Shown: positions 35,800 to 49,559, counted from the first letter of the stretch. The stretch is 64,000 nt of DNA from Escarpia spicata (GCA_963995525.1 OZ023214.1:33983254-34047253); one strand, 5' to 3'. The notes: generated by a model not told the origin, from the sequence alone. Numbers and translations are program-made.

Positions 35800-37350
35800 T
35801 GCCGATAAGCAAGCTGATCAGTAAAAGACCGCGCTTGTTGTTTTATCAATGTCCACCGTTCAAAACTATGTAATCGGACGCCTGACCAGTGCGACCAGAT
35901 ACCATCACAAGATCGCTGTTGTTCGTGGCTCGCAAGATCGAATTCTTCACGTGTCATCTCCGGGCGAAATAGCGCGGCCTTGTTCGTCTTATCTTGCGTC
36001 GTGATACGGACTCTTGGTGTGCGTCTTGTTTGACACTGCCTACAGGTAATTACGGGGCCATCGCATCCCTGAAATACGACCGGAAGTCCGAAACTCTATA
36101 TTGTCGATATTAGAATCGGTCAGAATGTGTGGAGGTCTTTGGCTAGAGGAGATCGTTGGTGCTGTAAATGGATCTTCTTTATATCGATGGGCCATACATA
36201 TTCATGGGTATATATCGTATAACTCGGTGATTACCACAAGACGAATTTTAAAGTTGTTCCTATTAAGCGGATATTCCATATAACTGGAGTCAGTATGGGG
36301 AAAGTTCACTGCATACAATATGCTAATCAGTATTTTAAGTATTTGCGTTTTAGTTCAATGTAGACTCACCCGAACAATCTTATTTTGATTATGAGTGTAT
36401 ACATATAGTTTCTTATTGTTTTTGTTAACATCTCCTTACACCGCTACGATATAAGTGATGTTGTTTCAACGGAACGGCATGGATAATGGGTGACGTAACG
36501 GACGAGGTAGTGGCCGACATAGCGCATCTCTGTAACAATCGCGCAACAACATCGTAATTACAGTGACTCGATAACACCGTGGGTGCAATGGCATTGCTTC
36601 TATTGGTAAAAGCCACATGCCGTCATCCTTGCAGCGTATCGAGTAGTAAACGTACGCGATTACCATTTTCAACTTATTCCCTGACGTTAATGACTTTAGT
36701 AGATCAATCGTTATAGGGCCTATGGTTTTGCGTTTCAAAGAGAACGTGACACTGGACGTTCGCGTTACCTCTGGGTGAATTATGCATGCGAGTATGTTCT
36801 GATTTTAAGTCTTGTCGTATTGAAATCACAGTCACGATGCAGAAAAAAATAATTCAATTTATGGACGATCTAAATAAATCGTGACATTGTTTGGCACAGA
36901 GTGTTGTAAAATATGCGCGAGCGAGCGTTGAATTTCAGTAATCAGAACCTGTTTTTAAGCTGAAGTCTCCTAGCCGTGATTAAATGCATTGGTATCGTAC
37001 GTTTTTATTAACAGACACACTATACCTGCATTCACGTTATTCAAGCACCGCACTGATCACAGTGTGCCGTGAATGTGATAGGATATCCCTCGTGTTAGAA
37101 GTACTAGTGAAAAACAAGGATACGTTTAGTAAAGAAGACCTGTTAGCAAACATACCTATCCACCTGAGGAGGAACGTTCGTTTTATTAAGCAGCTCTTAA
37201 GTGGTCACCTTCATGGGTAGATCAGAAAAGCGACCGAGTTCAATATTGGTTGTGTGCCAGTCGGCCCTACATACGCCTACACCATACGCAGTTGACGGGA
37301 TCACCAACTTTTGCCTACGCAATTATTATATATCATGATTTGCTATAGCG
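35800..37350. other. Intergenic DNA
   Basis: Only chance frames are present; no supported feature. Confidence 0.4.
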
Positions 37351-37354
37351 TGAC

Positions 37355-37466
37355 CATATATATATATATATAATATTATATATATATATACACCCATTAT
37401 ATATATATATATATATATATACACCCATTATATATATATATATACACCCATTATATATATATATAG
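37355..37466. repeat. TA repeat with three CACCCATTA interruptions
   Basis: TA runs are separated by CACCCATTA three times, suggesting that a larger unit was itself duplicated. Confidence 0.8.
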
Positions 37467-37904
37467 TTGTGTATGTAACACACGCCAGGACACACTCATG
37501 TCCACACAATTACGCACATGAGCACGCAGGTGAAATCCTCTGGTCATTTGATCGAATGTCTGGAATTATCAAATAAAATGTTTTTGCAAGTAAGTGATGT
37601 AATTTTATTTACTGATACGCCACACTGTCCACAGTAATACCACTACTGACTGATTTACTGTTGTTAACTTACCATAACTAAATGTTACGGTCATAACCGC
37701 GAACAGTTTAGGAAAAAAATAATCTTCGTCACTTTGGGCGCTTTGGACTATGGGCCTATCCGCATAGCTGTTTGCTGACGTGTCCGAGAAGGGGTGAGTA
37801 TAATTGTGTTTAGATAATACTCTGGCAAAACATGGGAATTGTCATAATACATCTTTGAAATTGTAAAATGGTATAGGTCCCTATTAAATATGGTTCTATA
37901 CTGG

Positions 37905-37933
37905 GGACGCACGCACGCACGCACGCACGCACA
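37905..37933. repeat. ACGC microsatellite
   Basis: About six ACGC units. Confidence 0.85.
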
Positions 37934-38309
37934 CTGTAATATACATTGAAAGAAATGGTTTAAAGTCTAGTTTCTGGACTAACTGAATGTCTGTTTTCTC
38001 CAAGTGGAGTGGATCCACGGTGCCGGGCAGAGTTGCTCTTTTTTAATCAACAAACGGTGACGCAAATCAGAGAGAATAAATCGATTTAACGGCCATTATC
38101 ACTATATCTATCCAAGGCGGATGTCTTAACAGTGAACGTGATCAATACTGTGACGATAGAGATGCTGTTATATTATAAATGGATCCTAATGTCTTGTAAG
38201 TACTCCACACACTTTTCGCTGTAAGCAATTTGGAAGCATCAAATCGTGTCAAATGGCACCTGGTATGACACACGTACACCTTCATATTATATTTGTTTTA
38301 TGTAACTTT

Positions 38310-38390
38310 AACAAGACTAAACACGATTGCCATCCAGAGCAAAAAAGCCAGATGGGGAGTAAACAAGGACGTCTGGCATGTAGATAGTGC
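38310..38390 (+). repeat. Dispersed repeat family B, head only
   Basis: ACGATTGCCATCCAGAGCAA, then AAACAAGGACG and TGGCATGTAGA. Confidence 0.5.
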
Positions 38391-38574
38391 AACTGTTTAA
38401 CTTGATGTACTGGATATCGTGTATTTAATATGATATCAAGTTTTATAATAAGCGAGTATCAAGTTATAATAATGACGGCATTACCTCGTTATGATTATCA
38501 TGCATTTAATACCCTCATTGACTTGTATAATAAGTACGAATCGAACAGTGACATTGAGTTTTTACCCTTCGTAA

Positions 38575-39078
38575 TTGCACTGAATACAAAAAAACATTCC
38601 AGTGGCATAGAGAACATATCGATGTCTGGTTTGTTAGCCAGCGGTCTATTTGGTTCTGGTTTGAGGGTTGAAAGGGAACAATGCGTGTCCAGCCAGGCCA
38701 AGAGGGTAGTGGACATCATCTCTTGTGAATATCTGCGGTTAGGCATCATTATTGGTGATATATGCATTTGGCTAAATATACATTTTTTACTGAGGTTATC
38801 AACTGGTAACCGGTAACTCTTAAATACTAAAAATACAACTTGTCTATGCCAAATCATGCATTGGACGTTACTAGTTCACTCACACGCGTTCTTTAATAGC
38901 AGGTTATACCTCATGGTGGGACATGCCTCTCCTTCCCCATGCAAACCCATATATCCTTATTATACTAAGCGATACATCAATTAAACTATACTAATATTAT
39001 GCGATGTAGGCCTACTAGTGGAGGGGTTAAGATTACTACCGGACTTGAACAGTGTCTGTTAAATAAGTGTAACAAACA
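38575..39078 (+). repeat. Direct repeat copy 1 (pairs with 39833-40290)
   Basis: Ordered matches to the second copy include ACATTCCAGTGGCATAG, ATATCGATGTCTGG, GAGGTT.TCAACTGGTAAC, GTTATACCTCATGG.GGGACA, AAGCGATACATCAATTAAA and GAACAGTGTCTGTTAAATAA. A 128-codon frame (38430-38816) across it is not conserved as a frame in the other copy. It is therefore treated as repeat rather than gene. Confidence 0.7.
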
Positions 39079-39084
39079 ATTCCG

Positions 39085-39340
39085 GGTTCGCATGACCTTG
39101 CTGCCGTTTCGAACCTTGGGCAAGTTCATTTATTACACGTTGCTCAGGTTCATTCAGCTGTATAAATGAGTACCCGGCCATAGGTAATTATGGATATGTG
39201 TGTACGAATAGTCTTCGAGCAGTAATTAAAGCGTGGCTGAATGCTTCTTATAGAATTACTGATAGTGTTCAAATGAGCAGGCCTGCCAGTGTGTGAATAT
39301 AAAGTGATTCGAACTGTCCTAAGGACTGGGTGCCGCGCTG
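39085..39340 (+). mobile_element. SINE copy (family A)
   Basis: GGGCAAGTTCATTTATTACA, ATGAGTACCCGGCCATAGG, GCGTGGCTGAATGCTTCTTA and GAGCAGGCCTGCCAGTGTG follow the family order. It directly abuts the left arm of the inverted duplication. Confidence 0.65.
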
Positions 39341-41140
39341 TATTTTCCACGAAGAATAAAATCTTGATTTGCTCAATTACCTGTGAGGGTTTCGTATAAA
39401 TGAGGGTCATGGGAGGATTACATCTGCTGTGTCGATGTTTGAATTCACTCTTTTCAAACTGCTAACGCCCAATTCATGATTTGGCCTAGATAGCTTATGT
39501 ATTTAGTAGTTAAGAGTTACCGGTTACCAGATAATAACCCCAGTGAAATGTATATCTAACCAAACGTATAGATTACCACTAACGAAACGTAAAATATCAG
39601 ACATGTTGAAATTCCACTCTTATTTCAACATGCTGGCATTTTACAAGTAAAATTCACTGATATTTCAAAACAATAAGTATAATTGTTAAAATTATGCCTA
39701 TTCCATCGGATGCTGTCCACGTTGTTTCCAATGCAGACACCAATAAGTTACGTTCTACTCTGCATTTAAAATTGGTAACAATTTAGGATCATCACAGATT
39801 GATGCTACTGTTTGTAACTGTCCTTGGAAACTAGCATTGTATATACAACCCCATTCCAGAGGCATAGGTAATATATCGATGTCTGGCTTGAGAGACGCTG
39901 ATAAAAGCCAGCGGTCGATTTCCATCACTTTGTTCTTGTGAGGTTTGAAAAGGAATAATGTGTGCCCAGCCAGGACAAAAAGGTAGTGGACACCATCTTG
40001 TGTGACCGCAATCTGAACATCTGGCTAAAAACCGAGGTCATTATCTGGTAACTCTTAACTCCTAAATATACAAGTTATCTAGGCCAGATCATACCTTCGG
40101 CCTTTATAATTCATTCACGCGCGTTCAGTAATAACAGGTTATACCTTATGGGCGGGACATACCGCTTCTTCATCTATATTTTTATTGTGTTAAGCGATGG
40201 ATCGATTAAATTATTGTGTAATGTAGGTCTATTAACAGAAGGGTTAAGGATACCGAACTTGAACGGTATTTGTTAAATAACTGTTACAAGTAACGCGAGA
40301 CTTCGTCGTCGCTGTAAAGTGCTGCCGTAGCCTCTCACGTTGACCTCGTGTCGAACTGGATGACTGTAAAACTATTCAAATATACACTCTTTGTGATTCG
40401 GCCGCAGCATCGTGACTAACAGGGTAAACAGCCTTTGTTAACCGCCAGGTGTCTACTTCTGATCACAAATCCATGTCGCCACCACCATGTGCTGTATAGT
40501 GAGTGATTCACAGAGTGTAATGAAAGGTCACGGGGTGATATCAGCACGGACCACTTGCCAGCCCATGCGTGACGACAAACGATTTCTGCCTGTGTAATGT
40601 GTAGGTGACTAGTGACTAACTAATTTTTTTTATAGTTTGTTTAAAGAGTATTATAGCCATATCAATTCTTCTCGAATACAACGTACACTGTACGTTGTTA
40701 GTTTTCACGGACAGTTACTAACAGTTGTATGACGACTCTAAGCTGTTATCAGTTTTAAATGCAGAGTAGACCGTAACTTCTTGGTGTCTGCATTGGAAAC
40801 AACGTGGACAGCATCCATAGGCGTAATTTTAACAATTATGCCAGGCATGTTGAAATAAGAGTGGAATTTCAATATGTCTGATATTTTACGATTCGTTAGT
40901 GGTGATCTATACATTTGGCTAGATATACATTTCACTCAGGTTATTATCTGGTAACCGGTAACTCTTAACTACTAAATATACAAGCTATCTAGGCCAAATC
41001 ATACATTGGATGTTAGCAGTTTGAAAAGAATGAATTCAAACATCGACACAGCAAATGTAATCCCCCTATGACCCTCATTTATACGAAACCCTCACAGGTA
41101 ATTGAGCAAATCAAGATTTTTTATTCTTCGTGGAAAATAC
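39341..41140. repeat. Large inverted duplication, arms 39341-39780 and 40744-41140
   Basis: The left arm is the reverse complement of the right arm over about 400 bp with few mismatches. It has one extra ~40-bp block in the left arm (about 39639-39678). Shared landmarks are TATTTTCCACGAAGAATAAA at one edge, GTGTCGATGTTTGAATTCA, GAGTTACCGGTTACCAGATA, GACATGTTGAAATTCCACTC, GATGCTGTCCACGTTGTTTC and TCTACTCTGCATTTAAAA at the other. The 960-bp spacer contains the second copy of the 38575 direct repeat. Part of the arm (GGTAACCGGTAACTCTTAA) also occurs in both direct-repeat copies, so one repeat family accounts for the whole block. No coding potential is recognised. Confidence 0.8.
39833..40290 (+). 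repeat. Direct repeat copy 2 (pairs with 38575-39078)
   Basis: Same block order as copy 1, offset by about 1.26 kb, lying inside the spacer of the inverted duplication. Confidence 0.7.
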
Positions 41141-41214
41141 GTAAATAAATAATATATAGCACCAGTATTTAAGGAAACACGTTTCCAAATATTGTCTGTA
41201 CGGGCTGTTTTTCC

Positions 41215-41405
41215 AGTGATACTCTTGCGGTAGTGGTAAGAATGTATGACGCTCACGAGGACAGAAATTCGAATCGACTTGTTGTCTAGACATTATTTTA
41301 TTTAAGTTCACAGCGGTGTAATTATGTGAACAATACGCTTTATTGCAGTAACCGTAGCGTGGTTGAATACCTCCCAAAGAAGTTACCTTGCTATACCAGA
41401 GGTGT
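41215..41405 (+). mobile_element. SINE copy (family A), degraded
   Basis: GATACTCTTGCGGTAGTGGT and AAATTCGAATCGAC are remnants of the head. GCGTGGTTGAATACCTCCCA is the later core block. Confidence 0.45.
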
Positions 41406-41409
41406 GTCC

Positions 41410-43030
41410 TCATAACTTGGCAAACTCATTGTGCGGTTGGGACACAGAACCACGTAGGAACATACATTTGATATTTTCACACTAAAATCAATGTCAATAC
41501 ATTGTCACACTAAAATCCAGTAGACACAGAAGTACCCTGTGGAGAAAAATGCCAGCAGTACACTAATTATAGTATGCACTGGGCAAGGAGCTTAATGTTG
41601 GGCAGTGAATGTGAGTGTGCATACTAAATTCTTTGTGTTTCCTGAATGCGAACCCAGGCATATTATTTGGCAAGTGTTGTTTTTAGTAAAATAGCCTCTA
41701 CAGACCACAACAACTGTGTAAAAGGATGTACAGGTGTAAATCATGCACCCGGACATCGTAATACCAAAATGACTAAAGTCTTGTCGATGCGCCACAATAA
41801 ACATTCACAATCTTCAGCAACACACACGGAACATCACATACTAATAATTGTGAGCTGACACGGTGCGTCGGATCGAGTTTAACTGATATGGGGAAAATCC
41901 CTAAGGTAATTGGAGTCGTGGCGACGAAGGTGAAACTGTTGCACTGGTTTAGATGGCAACATTAAGTCAATGCTATTCACACGAGTAACCGTTCCACGCG
42001 GCTGAACACTGCTCAGTCAAACGTGCCATGACGCATCGGCTCCGTCAAGGAAGACGACTCGACACATATAGACAAACGAATTTCTGATGACTGGCGCCGG
42101 GTGATGGCCACAACGACAGAGACTCGTGGTCGTTGCTTTTGATGGCAATCTCCTAGGTCGATTTTGTTACTGTTGTCGAGGGAAACAATGAAAAAACCTA
42201 CTTCCTACTAGTGTGTCTTTTTATGTACCAGTACGACTGTGTGACTAATCTCGACACACACGCAAGCACATAGGCACACTCCCTTATCTAGTACCAATAC
42301 AACTAACGTCGACATGTGCAATGCACGCCTGTGATACACCAGTAAGGAATAATGGAATCTCTTTACCGACCGACCGACCGACCGACCGACCGATCAAACA
42401 GCCAACCAATCAACCAAAAGTTGTTTTTCACAAGAATAGCTGCAACATAGAAATGGGCACCAGAGATGTAAAGGCAGCAGTAAAAATTCATCCAGACACA
42501 CTCAGTGGTGACGACTAGTTGTTACCCCGTTGAAGACATCGGCCCACCGCATCCTGGAGGCGAAAACAGCGGTAAACATGTGCTAACAATTATGCAATGA
42601 CGCGGCAAAACCATAACACCTCAAACTATATCGGGAGAGGATGCAGATTTTAGGGTTGGGCTCGCAGGTCTAGTGTGACAGTTACTAATATACAGGAGTG
42701 TCCAAAAGGATATTGAAATAATGCATTCTGGCTTGTAAAAAAACTGCTGAAATATATATATATATTTATTTATTTAAACCAATAAGGCGATCAATCAATA
42801 TATAAATCAACCAAATGACCAATCCGTCCTTCCATTTATCAAACAGTCAAAAATAATAATAATATTTTTTATATAGCAATAAGTCGATGTGTCGATCAAC
42901 CAACCACATTTTTCATTCTACATTAACCATAATATATCGTGTTTGTAATTAATTACTCAATTAATGTATAACTGGTTCTACAAACTACACCATTTTTTAG
43001 TTCTTAGGATTAGCCAATTAGGTAAGAAGT
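41410..43030. other. Intergenic DNA with a GACC microsatellite
   Basis: A GACC run lies at about 42366-42392. No gene is supported. Confidence 0.45.
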
Positions 43031-43034
43031 ACAG

Positions 43035-43295
43035 GGTGTGCACAATTTGCATCATCATTGTGCAGCCGTAGTATCCCGTGGTTGGGCGAAGGCCTCAGCA
43101 TGTCGTTTCCAAATCTGCCTGTCTTGCGCTATCCTCTGCCAGATGGTGCCCTTCCAGTACTCGTCTAGTTCGTCTCTCCACCGTCTCGCCGGTCTTCCTC
43201 TAGATCGTTTCCCTTCGTAAGGTCTCCAGGTTGTGTCCATCGGTTATCTCGTAGTCTGCTGATGTGCCCTGCCCAGGTCCACTCCTGTTGCATAC
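43035..43295 (-). mobile_element. 3' end of an endonuclease/RT-type LINE, minus strand
   Basis: Reading minus strand, EWTWAGHISRL, then after a frameshift KRSRGRPARRWRDELDEYW, IWQRIAQDRQIWKRHAEAFA and QPRDTTAAQ with a stop. This RGRP..RW.D...W..IAQDR..W motif closes the RT proteins of a common animal LINE group (RTE-like). It is strongly 5' truncated. Confidence 0.7.
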
Positions 43296-43299
43296 ATAT

Positions 43300-45510
43300 G
43301 ATAAAATCTTTGAAATTTTTAGGCCCCTATAAGTTATAGAAAATAAATAAATACTATAGACCAGCTTAATTATAATGTTTACCACGTTCCGTGACAAAAG
43401 GTGGCTGTTTTGGTTTCCTATAGTCCCGTCCTTCGTTGACTGAACAAAACGTTCACGACAAGTTGAACTAACGTTTTTATGTTACGTACAAAAGTGTGTT
43501 TGGGTAGAAATAAGTATGAGTCATAACTTTAACGGGTCGATAAGATAATACGGAAATATACTATACACCTATGCCCGAAACGTCGTTACAATAGGAATAT
43601 ATGTGCAGCTTTCTCTAGCGTAACTGTAAAAACGTTATTGCACCATCTGATACAATGTAACAACGACCAAACGTCAAAGAGATGTTATCTGCTTCCTTAT
43701 CAAACGCACGCGAGCTCGAAAAATAACCGCAACTTCTTACGAGTTCATACGTCGAGTGGTGAAACCGAATACTATCGGTAGATAATACTATCTAAACGAT
43801 ACATGACGCACCGCTGGGATTGACAAAGATTATTGGGAGAGTTCCACAACGATACAAACTGTGACACTAACCTCCTGATGTGGATGTGTCTACATTACAT
43901 TATCTATGCTTATCTTGACCAATACAGGGTATGTCATTCTTGTATATTAGTTCTACTATGATGCAACGACATCACACAATCCTCCACTGGGCTGTTCGCT
44001 TCCACGTTGCTCAAATCAGGCGATTGTAAATGCTATCCATATCTACGTTCTATATAAAGATAAGCCAAACGCCCGAAAGATCCAACGTCCCACATATTTA
44101 AAAAAATGTTCGAAGTCAGCTTGTGCTAAGACATTTACATAAAATTGTATTAAACAGAAACTGTTGACTTTTTTCGCCCCGAAATTCTTACGAACACTGC
44201 ACGTGTATAGAAACCAGCGAGCATTGAAGCATATACACACTAGAGCTCGCATTTTAAAATGTATTCTTAGTAAATCACTAACAAATGTTGACATTGTATC
44301 ACCAAAGGGTGACGGTGCGAGTGCACAGAAAAACATATTAAATTTAACCATGATACTACTAAAATAGCTTGTGTTTGCTTCGTTTAACGTGTTTGGAATG
44401 TGGTGAATTCAGGCTTATTATTCACTCAGTCGCAAATGACGCCATAAAAGGTACTGACGCTTTCTGAACGTTTGTCGTTACGCCTCGCGTGGAGACGACA
44501 GAAGCAACTTGCAAACAGGCCTATGACTTCCTCATGCTTGCTTACGCACGGTCGTGACTGCCCCCTTTGAGAACAAACATCTAAAACTGTTCCACAACAA
44601 CACCAATACACGCGGTGGATGAAGATGACGATATATGTTTAAACGCAACAGTAACTTTGTATCACAGAAGATCCAGACTACGTCTAAGATTCGTCCGCCA
44701 TTACTGTATAATACGACCTCGTCTAATGAGTAAAATGGGCTGGAATGGCGGATGTTATTGTCAATTTTGGGAATCGTAAATACCCACACAAGGGACACAT
44801 GAACACAGATGAAAAGAACGAAAACGTGGGAGATCCTGTTCTATAAAGTTCGCATGAAAATTTGGATTGTGCATTTTGTATGAATTTCTGAGAGAAATTG
44901 TATAAGGTTTGAAAACAGTAAAATGATGCTACGTTGCAGCTTTCATTTGACGGCACTTTTCTGTCATACAGCCTGCGTCTAAATACAGGTGTAGTTAGGC
45001 TGTATGATGTAAATATGTCACATCACTTTGTTCATGTCTCAGTAGCAATAGAGGTTGTCGAGTTTGGAATTGAGTTATAGGAAAGGAGAAATGTAATTTT
45101 TACGGATTTCACACAGCTTGTTTTTAGTAGAATCTAACTTTTGAAAAATAGATTAATCGATGAATCCAAACAACCATTGTAAAGGGGAACATTTATTGCG
45201 GTCCACCTAAGATTTACTGCCTAAAAATCGGTTATATTAGGTTTCAATGCAACTAGTGACTGAAAAGGCGTTCCGAAAGAATGAGGTAATGTGCCGTGTT
45301 CGGGTCACAACTCGATGCATCGTTGAGCGTTTATTGCTGGCTGGCATAATAAACAATCCTTCTCTCTGTCACATACACACACACACACACCTATCCAGAC
45401 AAGCTGGATATAACATTTACGACATGTTGCACAAGAGAAGTGATTGCGCATACACCGTCGCCTATACCTGCATCAGCTGACTTAGCTAATCGCGAATCCG
45501 GTTCTTTGAG
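43300..45510. other. Intergenic DNA
   Basis: No supported features beyond a short CA run near 45374. Confidence 0.4.
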
Positions 45511-45513
45511 GTA

Positions 45514-46378
45514 CATAATATCAAAAATAGATAAGCGAGCAAAAATTGAACAACTGTCAAACACGTTCCAAAAACGCCTTTTGAACGATTGCTAATACCA
45601 TTACGGTTCGTCGGATCCCAACAATATTGATGTCGTTTGAAAGTTTAAGCTTTCTGCTATTCAAACATATAAATGGTTTCCTGATAACCTCTCCTAAAAT
45701 TAACTAAAAACGGACCTACAATCGGACCCGTTCCGGTGTCTTAGACACTGCGAACGATGTTGTTTCGTCGACACAGTTCACCAATCTTCCGATTGAGGCA
45801 CCACTATCTGATTTCATTGTATAAGCTCCACCCACTTTCAAGCTGCTAAAATGACATACGCGAAGTAGGCGTGACGTCACAATCACGTATATCAACCAAC
45901 CAACAGAACGAATTTAGACCCGTTGGGTGGCGTACGTTATTGTGACGTCACGCCGACGTAGAGATATATCGGTTTCGCTGCGATCAAAGCACATCAATTT
46001 CGCCGCGGTTTAAAAGTGGATGGAGCTTATAACATGAAATCAAGAAATGGTGACGTGCGCATGTCTTAACCTATGCAAATGAGGAAAACACCGCCGCAAT
46101 CGGAAGATTGGTGTACTGAGTACCCGCTGCTAACATCGTTCGGAGCCGTACAGAACACCGAAAACGGCGTGATTGTAGGTCCGTTTATCAGTGTTCTTTA
46201 AACGGTTACCGGGAAATCTAGATGACGCTAGAATAACAAAAGTGCATCCTTTCAAATGATACCAAGATCGTCGGGACAGGACGAGCCGCGAGGATGCTAG
46301 TGACCGTATAATTTCATGTTTTGGACGTGTTCTGAGTTGTTCATTTTTCGCTCCCTTATCTATTTTTGATAATATGTG
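45514..46378. mobile_element. Foldback-type element with ~390-bp inverted arms
   Basis: The left half (45514 to about 45893) pairs with the reverse complement of the right half (about 45935 to 46378). Paired landmarks are ATCAAAAATAGATAAG, TGAACAACT, GGACCTACAATC, CACCAATCTTCCGATTG, TATAAGCTCCA.CCACTTT and GGCGTGACGTCACAAT. The loop is only about 40 bp. TA dinucleotides flank both ends (45512-45513 and 46379-46380), consistent with a TA target site. The arms have diverged noticeably. No transposase is encoded. Confidence 0.75.
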
Positions 46379-46379
46379 T

Positions 46380-48980
46380 AGTGTATGAATAGCTTCAGCA
46401 AAATCCTCATTCGTTATAAGAACAAAGTGCATACTGTTGTTTAAATTGTCGTCTAAAGAATTGACATCGGCCGTTATATAAGGTAGCTTGTGATAGCCAA
46501 TTGCCAGACCGACATTTAACACCCCCAACCTGTTGTGTATGTAGGTTACGTGTTTTTGGGAGAGAAAGGAGAATTGTCAAGAAAATAGAAACATGTACAT
46601 AATCGTATCGCGGATTCGCGTAAAGATTCCAATTTTGAGATTCACTTCAATTGATATTAAACGTTAAAAATGTTCATAGGCGTCGGAACCAGGAACGTGG
46701 GAGGCTGTGTGCATGTTTAGGTCTCCAATATTCCAACAATGGAGGATCCAGTTGGACGTTTCCTGTGAGGGATGGTGCAGTTTGAGGTTTTTGGAGAGCA
46801 GAACGGGGGATACAGATGGAGGTGTTTCGACGAGACTGAAGGGAATGCAGTTGGAGCGGTTTAGTGAGCCTCATCCCCCGCAAATATTCACCACGTTTTG
46901 AAGCATGTGATAGTAATAGTGTGTCTTACAATTTCAACAACACTACATGACAAACGTTGCGGTAAATAGGTTTGATTTTCGTAAAATAAATTTGAAATGA
47001 TACGAGTGAATACATTGAATTGAGGAGGTGCCTTTAATTAACTAAATGTAAATCACTGTATAAAACTCACGCCGATAACTCCTCTATCGCAACACAGGGT
47101 TTCAGGAAATGGATTACAAAATGCAATATAGGGTTAAATATAAACTACACATCTTCCATAATTTACACGAAAACCAATAGCAAGACAATCGGTGATAATT
47201 CATATCGTGTAGTGAGAATTTCTGGATTGTTAACGTCGTTTTAACATTATCACTCTAGGTGTCATATTAAAAGTACGTCTTCAGAGACGTCGAAGAATAC
47301 TTTGGAAATAATAATTCTGAGTTGTATTTAATCATTGGATCTTTTCAGAAATACATCTGAGCATACTCATACTTGCTTTTGTGTGTGTCAGGGCCTGAAC
47401 ACATACATTCTGTATGTGCTCACCACTAATGCCCGACTAATGATGGTCACCGGTAATGCCAATCTACTACTAAACTTTTAAAAGAACATTAACTGATTTC
47501 ATAACAATGTTTGACTACCAACAAACACGTGACCTGTCTGAAAACAAAGCTGGAATCGTATAGGTGAATAAATGACTATTGTTCTCGCGATAGCAACAAC
47601 ACGTAGCTGCCTATTACCTGAGTAGTTCGGTTGTTGTTATGACACACATATACCAGGTAATAAAACTGCCAGAGAATGACGCCTTTTTTACCGTGTCATG
47701 TAAAAGCATAATATTGTTATCTTTCCAGTCGATTTTTCGCGATCGACACGAGAGGCTGGTACTAAAAATAAGTCACCAGACAAGATGAAGGGCAACGGTG
47801 CAATTCAACAATTGTGAAAGCTGCATTCTGAATCGTCAACTACGCGCGTTGGACTTGAACCAAAGCAAAAAAGATAGCGTCATGATATGTTTATTTCACA
47901 TGTGAACAAGAGGTCTTATCCCTCTATAACCGAGGGAGATAACACAACTGTTTTAAATACAACTGTGTTTTTTATTATTCGTGGGACACTCGACCTAAAT
48001 ATTCCACAATATAACCGAAACGAACTCAAGCCCGAGATGTGTGATATTACCAACACACATTTTACTTTTGTAGAGCTGTTTCAGTTCTCTGGCATGTTCA
48101 AAGCGCTTTGCAACACACACGTTTTCCGTTTATGTATGCGATTATTTGAAATGCTCAGTTTAGAAAAGATACAACGTGGCCCTGTCTTACTTAGACACGT
48201 TGCATGGTATTGCACGGTATAACAAAAACCACTGGTAGCCACATAGCATAGAAATACATGTAATAACCTGCCAGCAGAAATGGTCATCTTGGTGGGCAAT
48301 TGCTGTGTACGGTGACGCTAGTGTACGTCCATGTATATCCCGCCTCGTTCCCTTCTGATTCTGACGTCTCCGTCACCCTTCTCCGTTGATACTATCACTT
48401 GCTCTCATTTTCCATTTCGTTCACAGTTCCGCAAAATCTCTCTTCACACTGTTCTCCCGTCTGAGTCTTGGTTTCCTCATCTTCTTCCACTCTCCACTCT
48501 TACGTCATCGGCTCTCTTCGTTAACCGTAACGTGTCCAGCTTACTATAACCATCACCTCACCAGCTTCTTCCTGAAACTCTCTTTCGTACCAACTTCGAC
48601 ATTTTATCGCTTGTCTCCTCCTTTTACCCACATAATATAGGCGTAGGTTGCATAATTATCCGCGATCATATGTTGCCCCATTTCCTTCAGTGCCCCAAAG
48701 AGCGATATAATTACAGAAGATACATCGTCAGAGGTTGACTCTCGCGAGTGAATGTGGTGTCATGCAGTATCCGGTCTTAAGTGCCCATAAGTTAATAACC
48801 ACACGTAAAAAAGTACGTTTACGGAAGAGATACGCGGCAGGTTCACGCCGTGCAAAATTGACATAATCGCAAACCAAGATATCTAACCGAACATTGCTGT
48901 TACCAGACACATAGAATTACTCAAGCCGTATAATAGAGAAAAAATGACACACAAGTGATTTAAAAAATAACACAATAACA
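46380..48980. other. Intergenic DNA
   Basis: A G-rich repetitive stretch at 46735-46880 resembles 31790-31890 and 13610-13680. Otherwise only chance frames. Confidence 0.4.
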
Positions 48981-48984
48981 TAAT

Positions 48985-49048
48985 ACACACGGACATTCAC
49001 ACGCACACGCACACGCACACTCGCACACGCACGACGCACACACACAAA
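48985..49048. repeat. CA/CACG microsatellite
   Basis: Interrupted ACAC and ACGC repeats. Confidence 0.85.
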
Positions 49049-49437
49049 GCCATGAGCCACCGATAAAAAGGTCAAGCAGCTTACATTCCTGTTCGTTACG
49101 TCACCTCTCCTCTGTGACTTTGATAGTTGATTAATAAACAGTTTATGTACTTTCGTGTTTAAACTTAACTTTGATTATATGTTTATATTTGTGTTCATAC
49201 ATAATATACATTACCATAGTTACGTTTAAACATATATGCATAACTGTAATGTTCCCAAGAGTATATATATGATATGATACAGCAAACTATATTTTTGTTG
49301 CTAATCTGGGATTCCGATAATTTCAAGATATTGAGTTGGTGAGGGGGCAACCACATTTAACGACAGTGGGATGATGACAGTATTGAAGTACATTTAATAG
49401 CAAACTTCCTAGAACTAGCACAATCACAATGTGGCGG

Positions 49438-49486
49438 TATATATATATATATATATGTGTGTATATATATATTATATATATTATAT

Positions 49487-49555
<69 letters not shown>
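49438..49555. repeat. TA microsatellite
   Basis: Long TA run with a few TTATA interruptions. Confidence 0.95.
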
Positions 49556-49556
<1 letters not shown>

Positions 49557-49559
49557 CTG

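Noticed and set aside
38430..38816. 128-codon plus-strand frame as a gene
   Set aside because: It lies inside a direct repeat and the frame is not kept in the second copy, so repeat origin is more likely.
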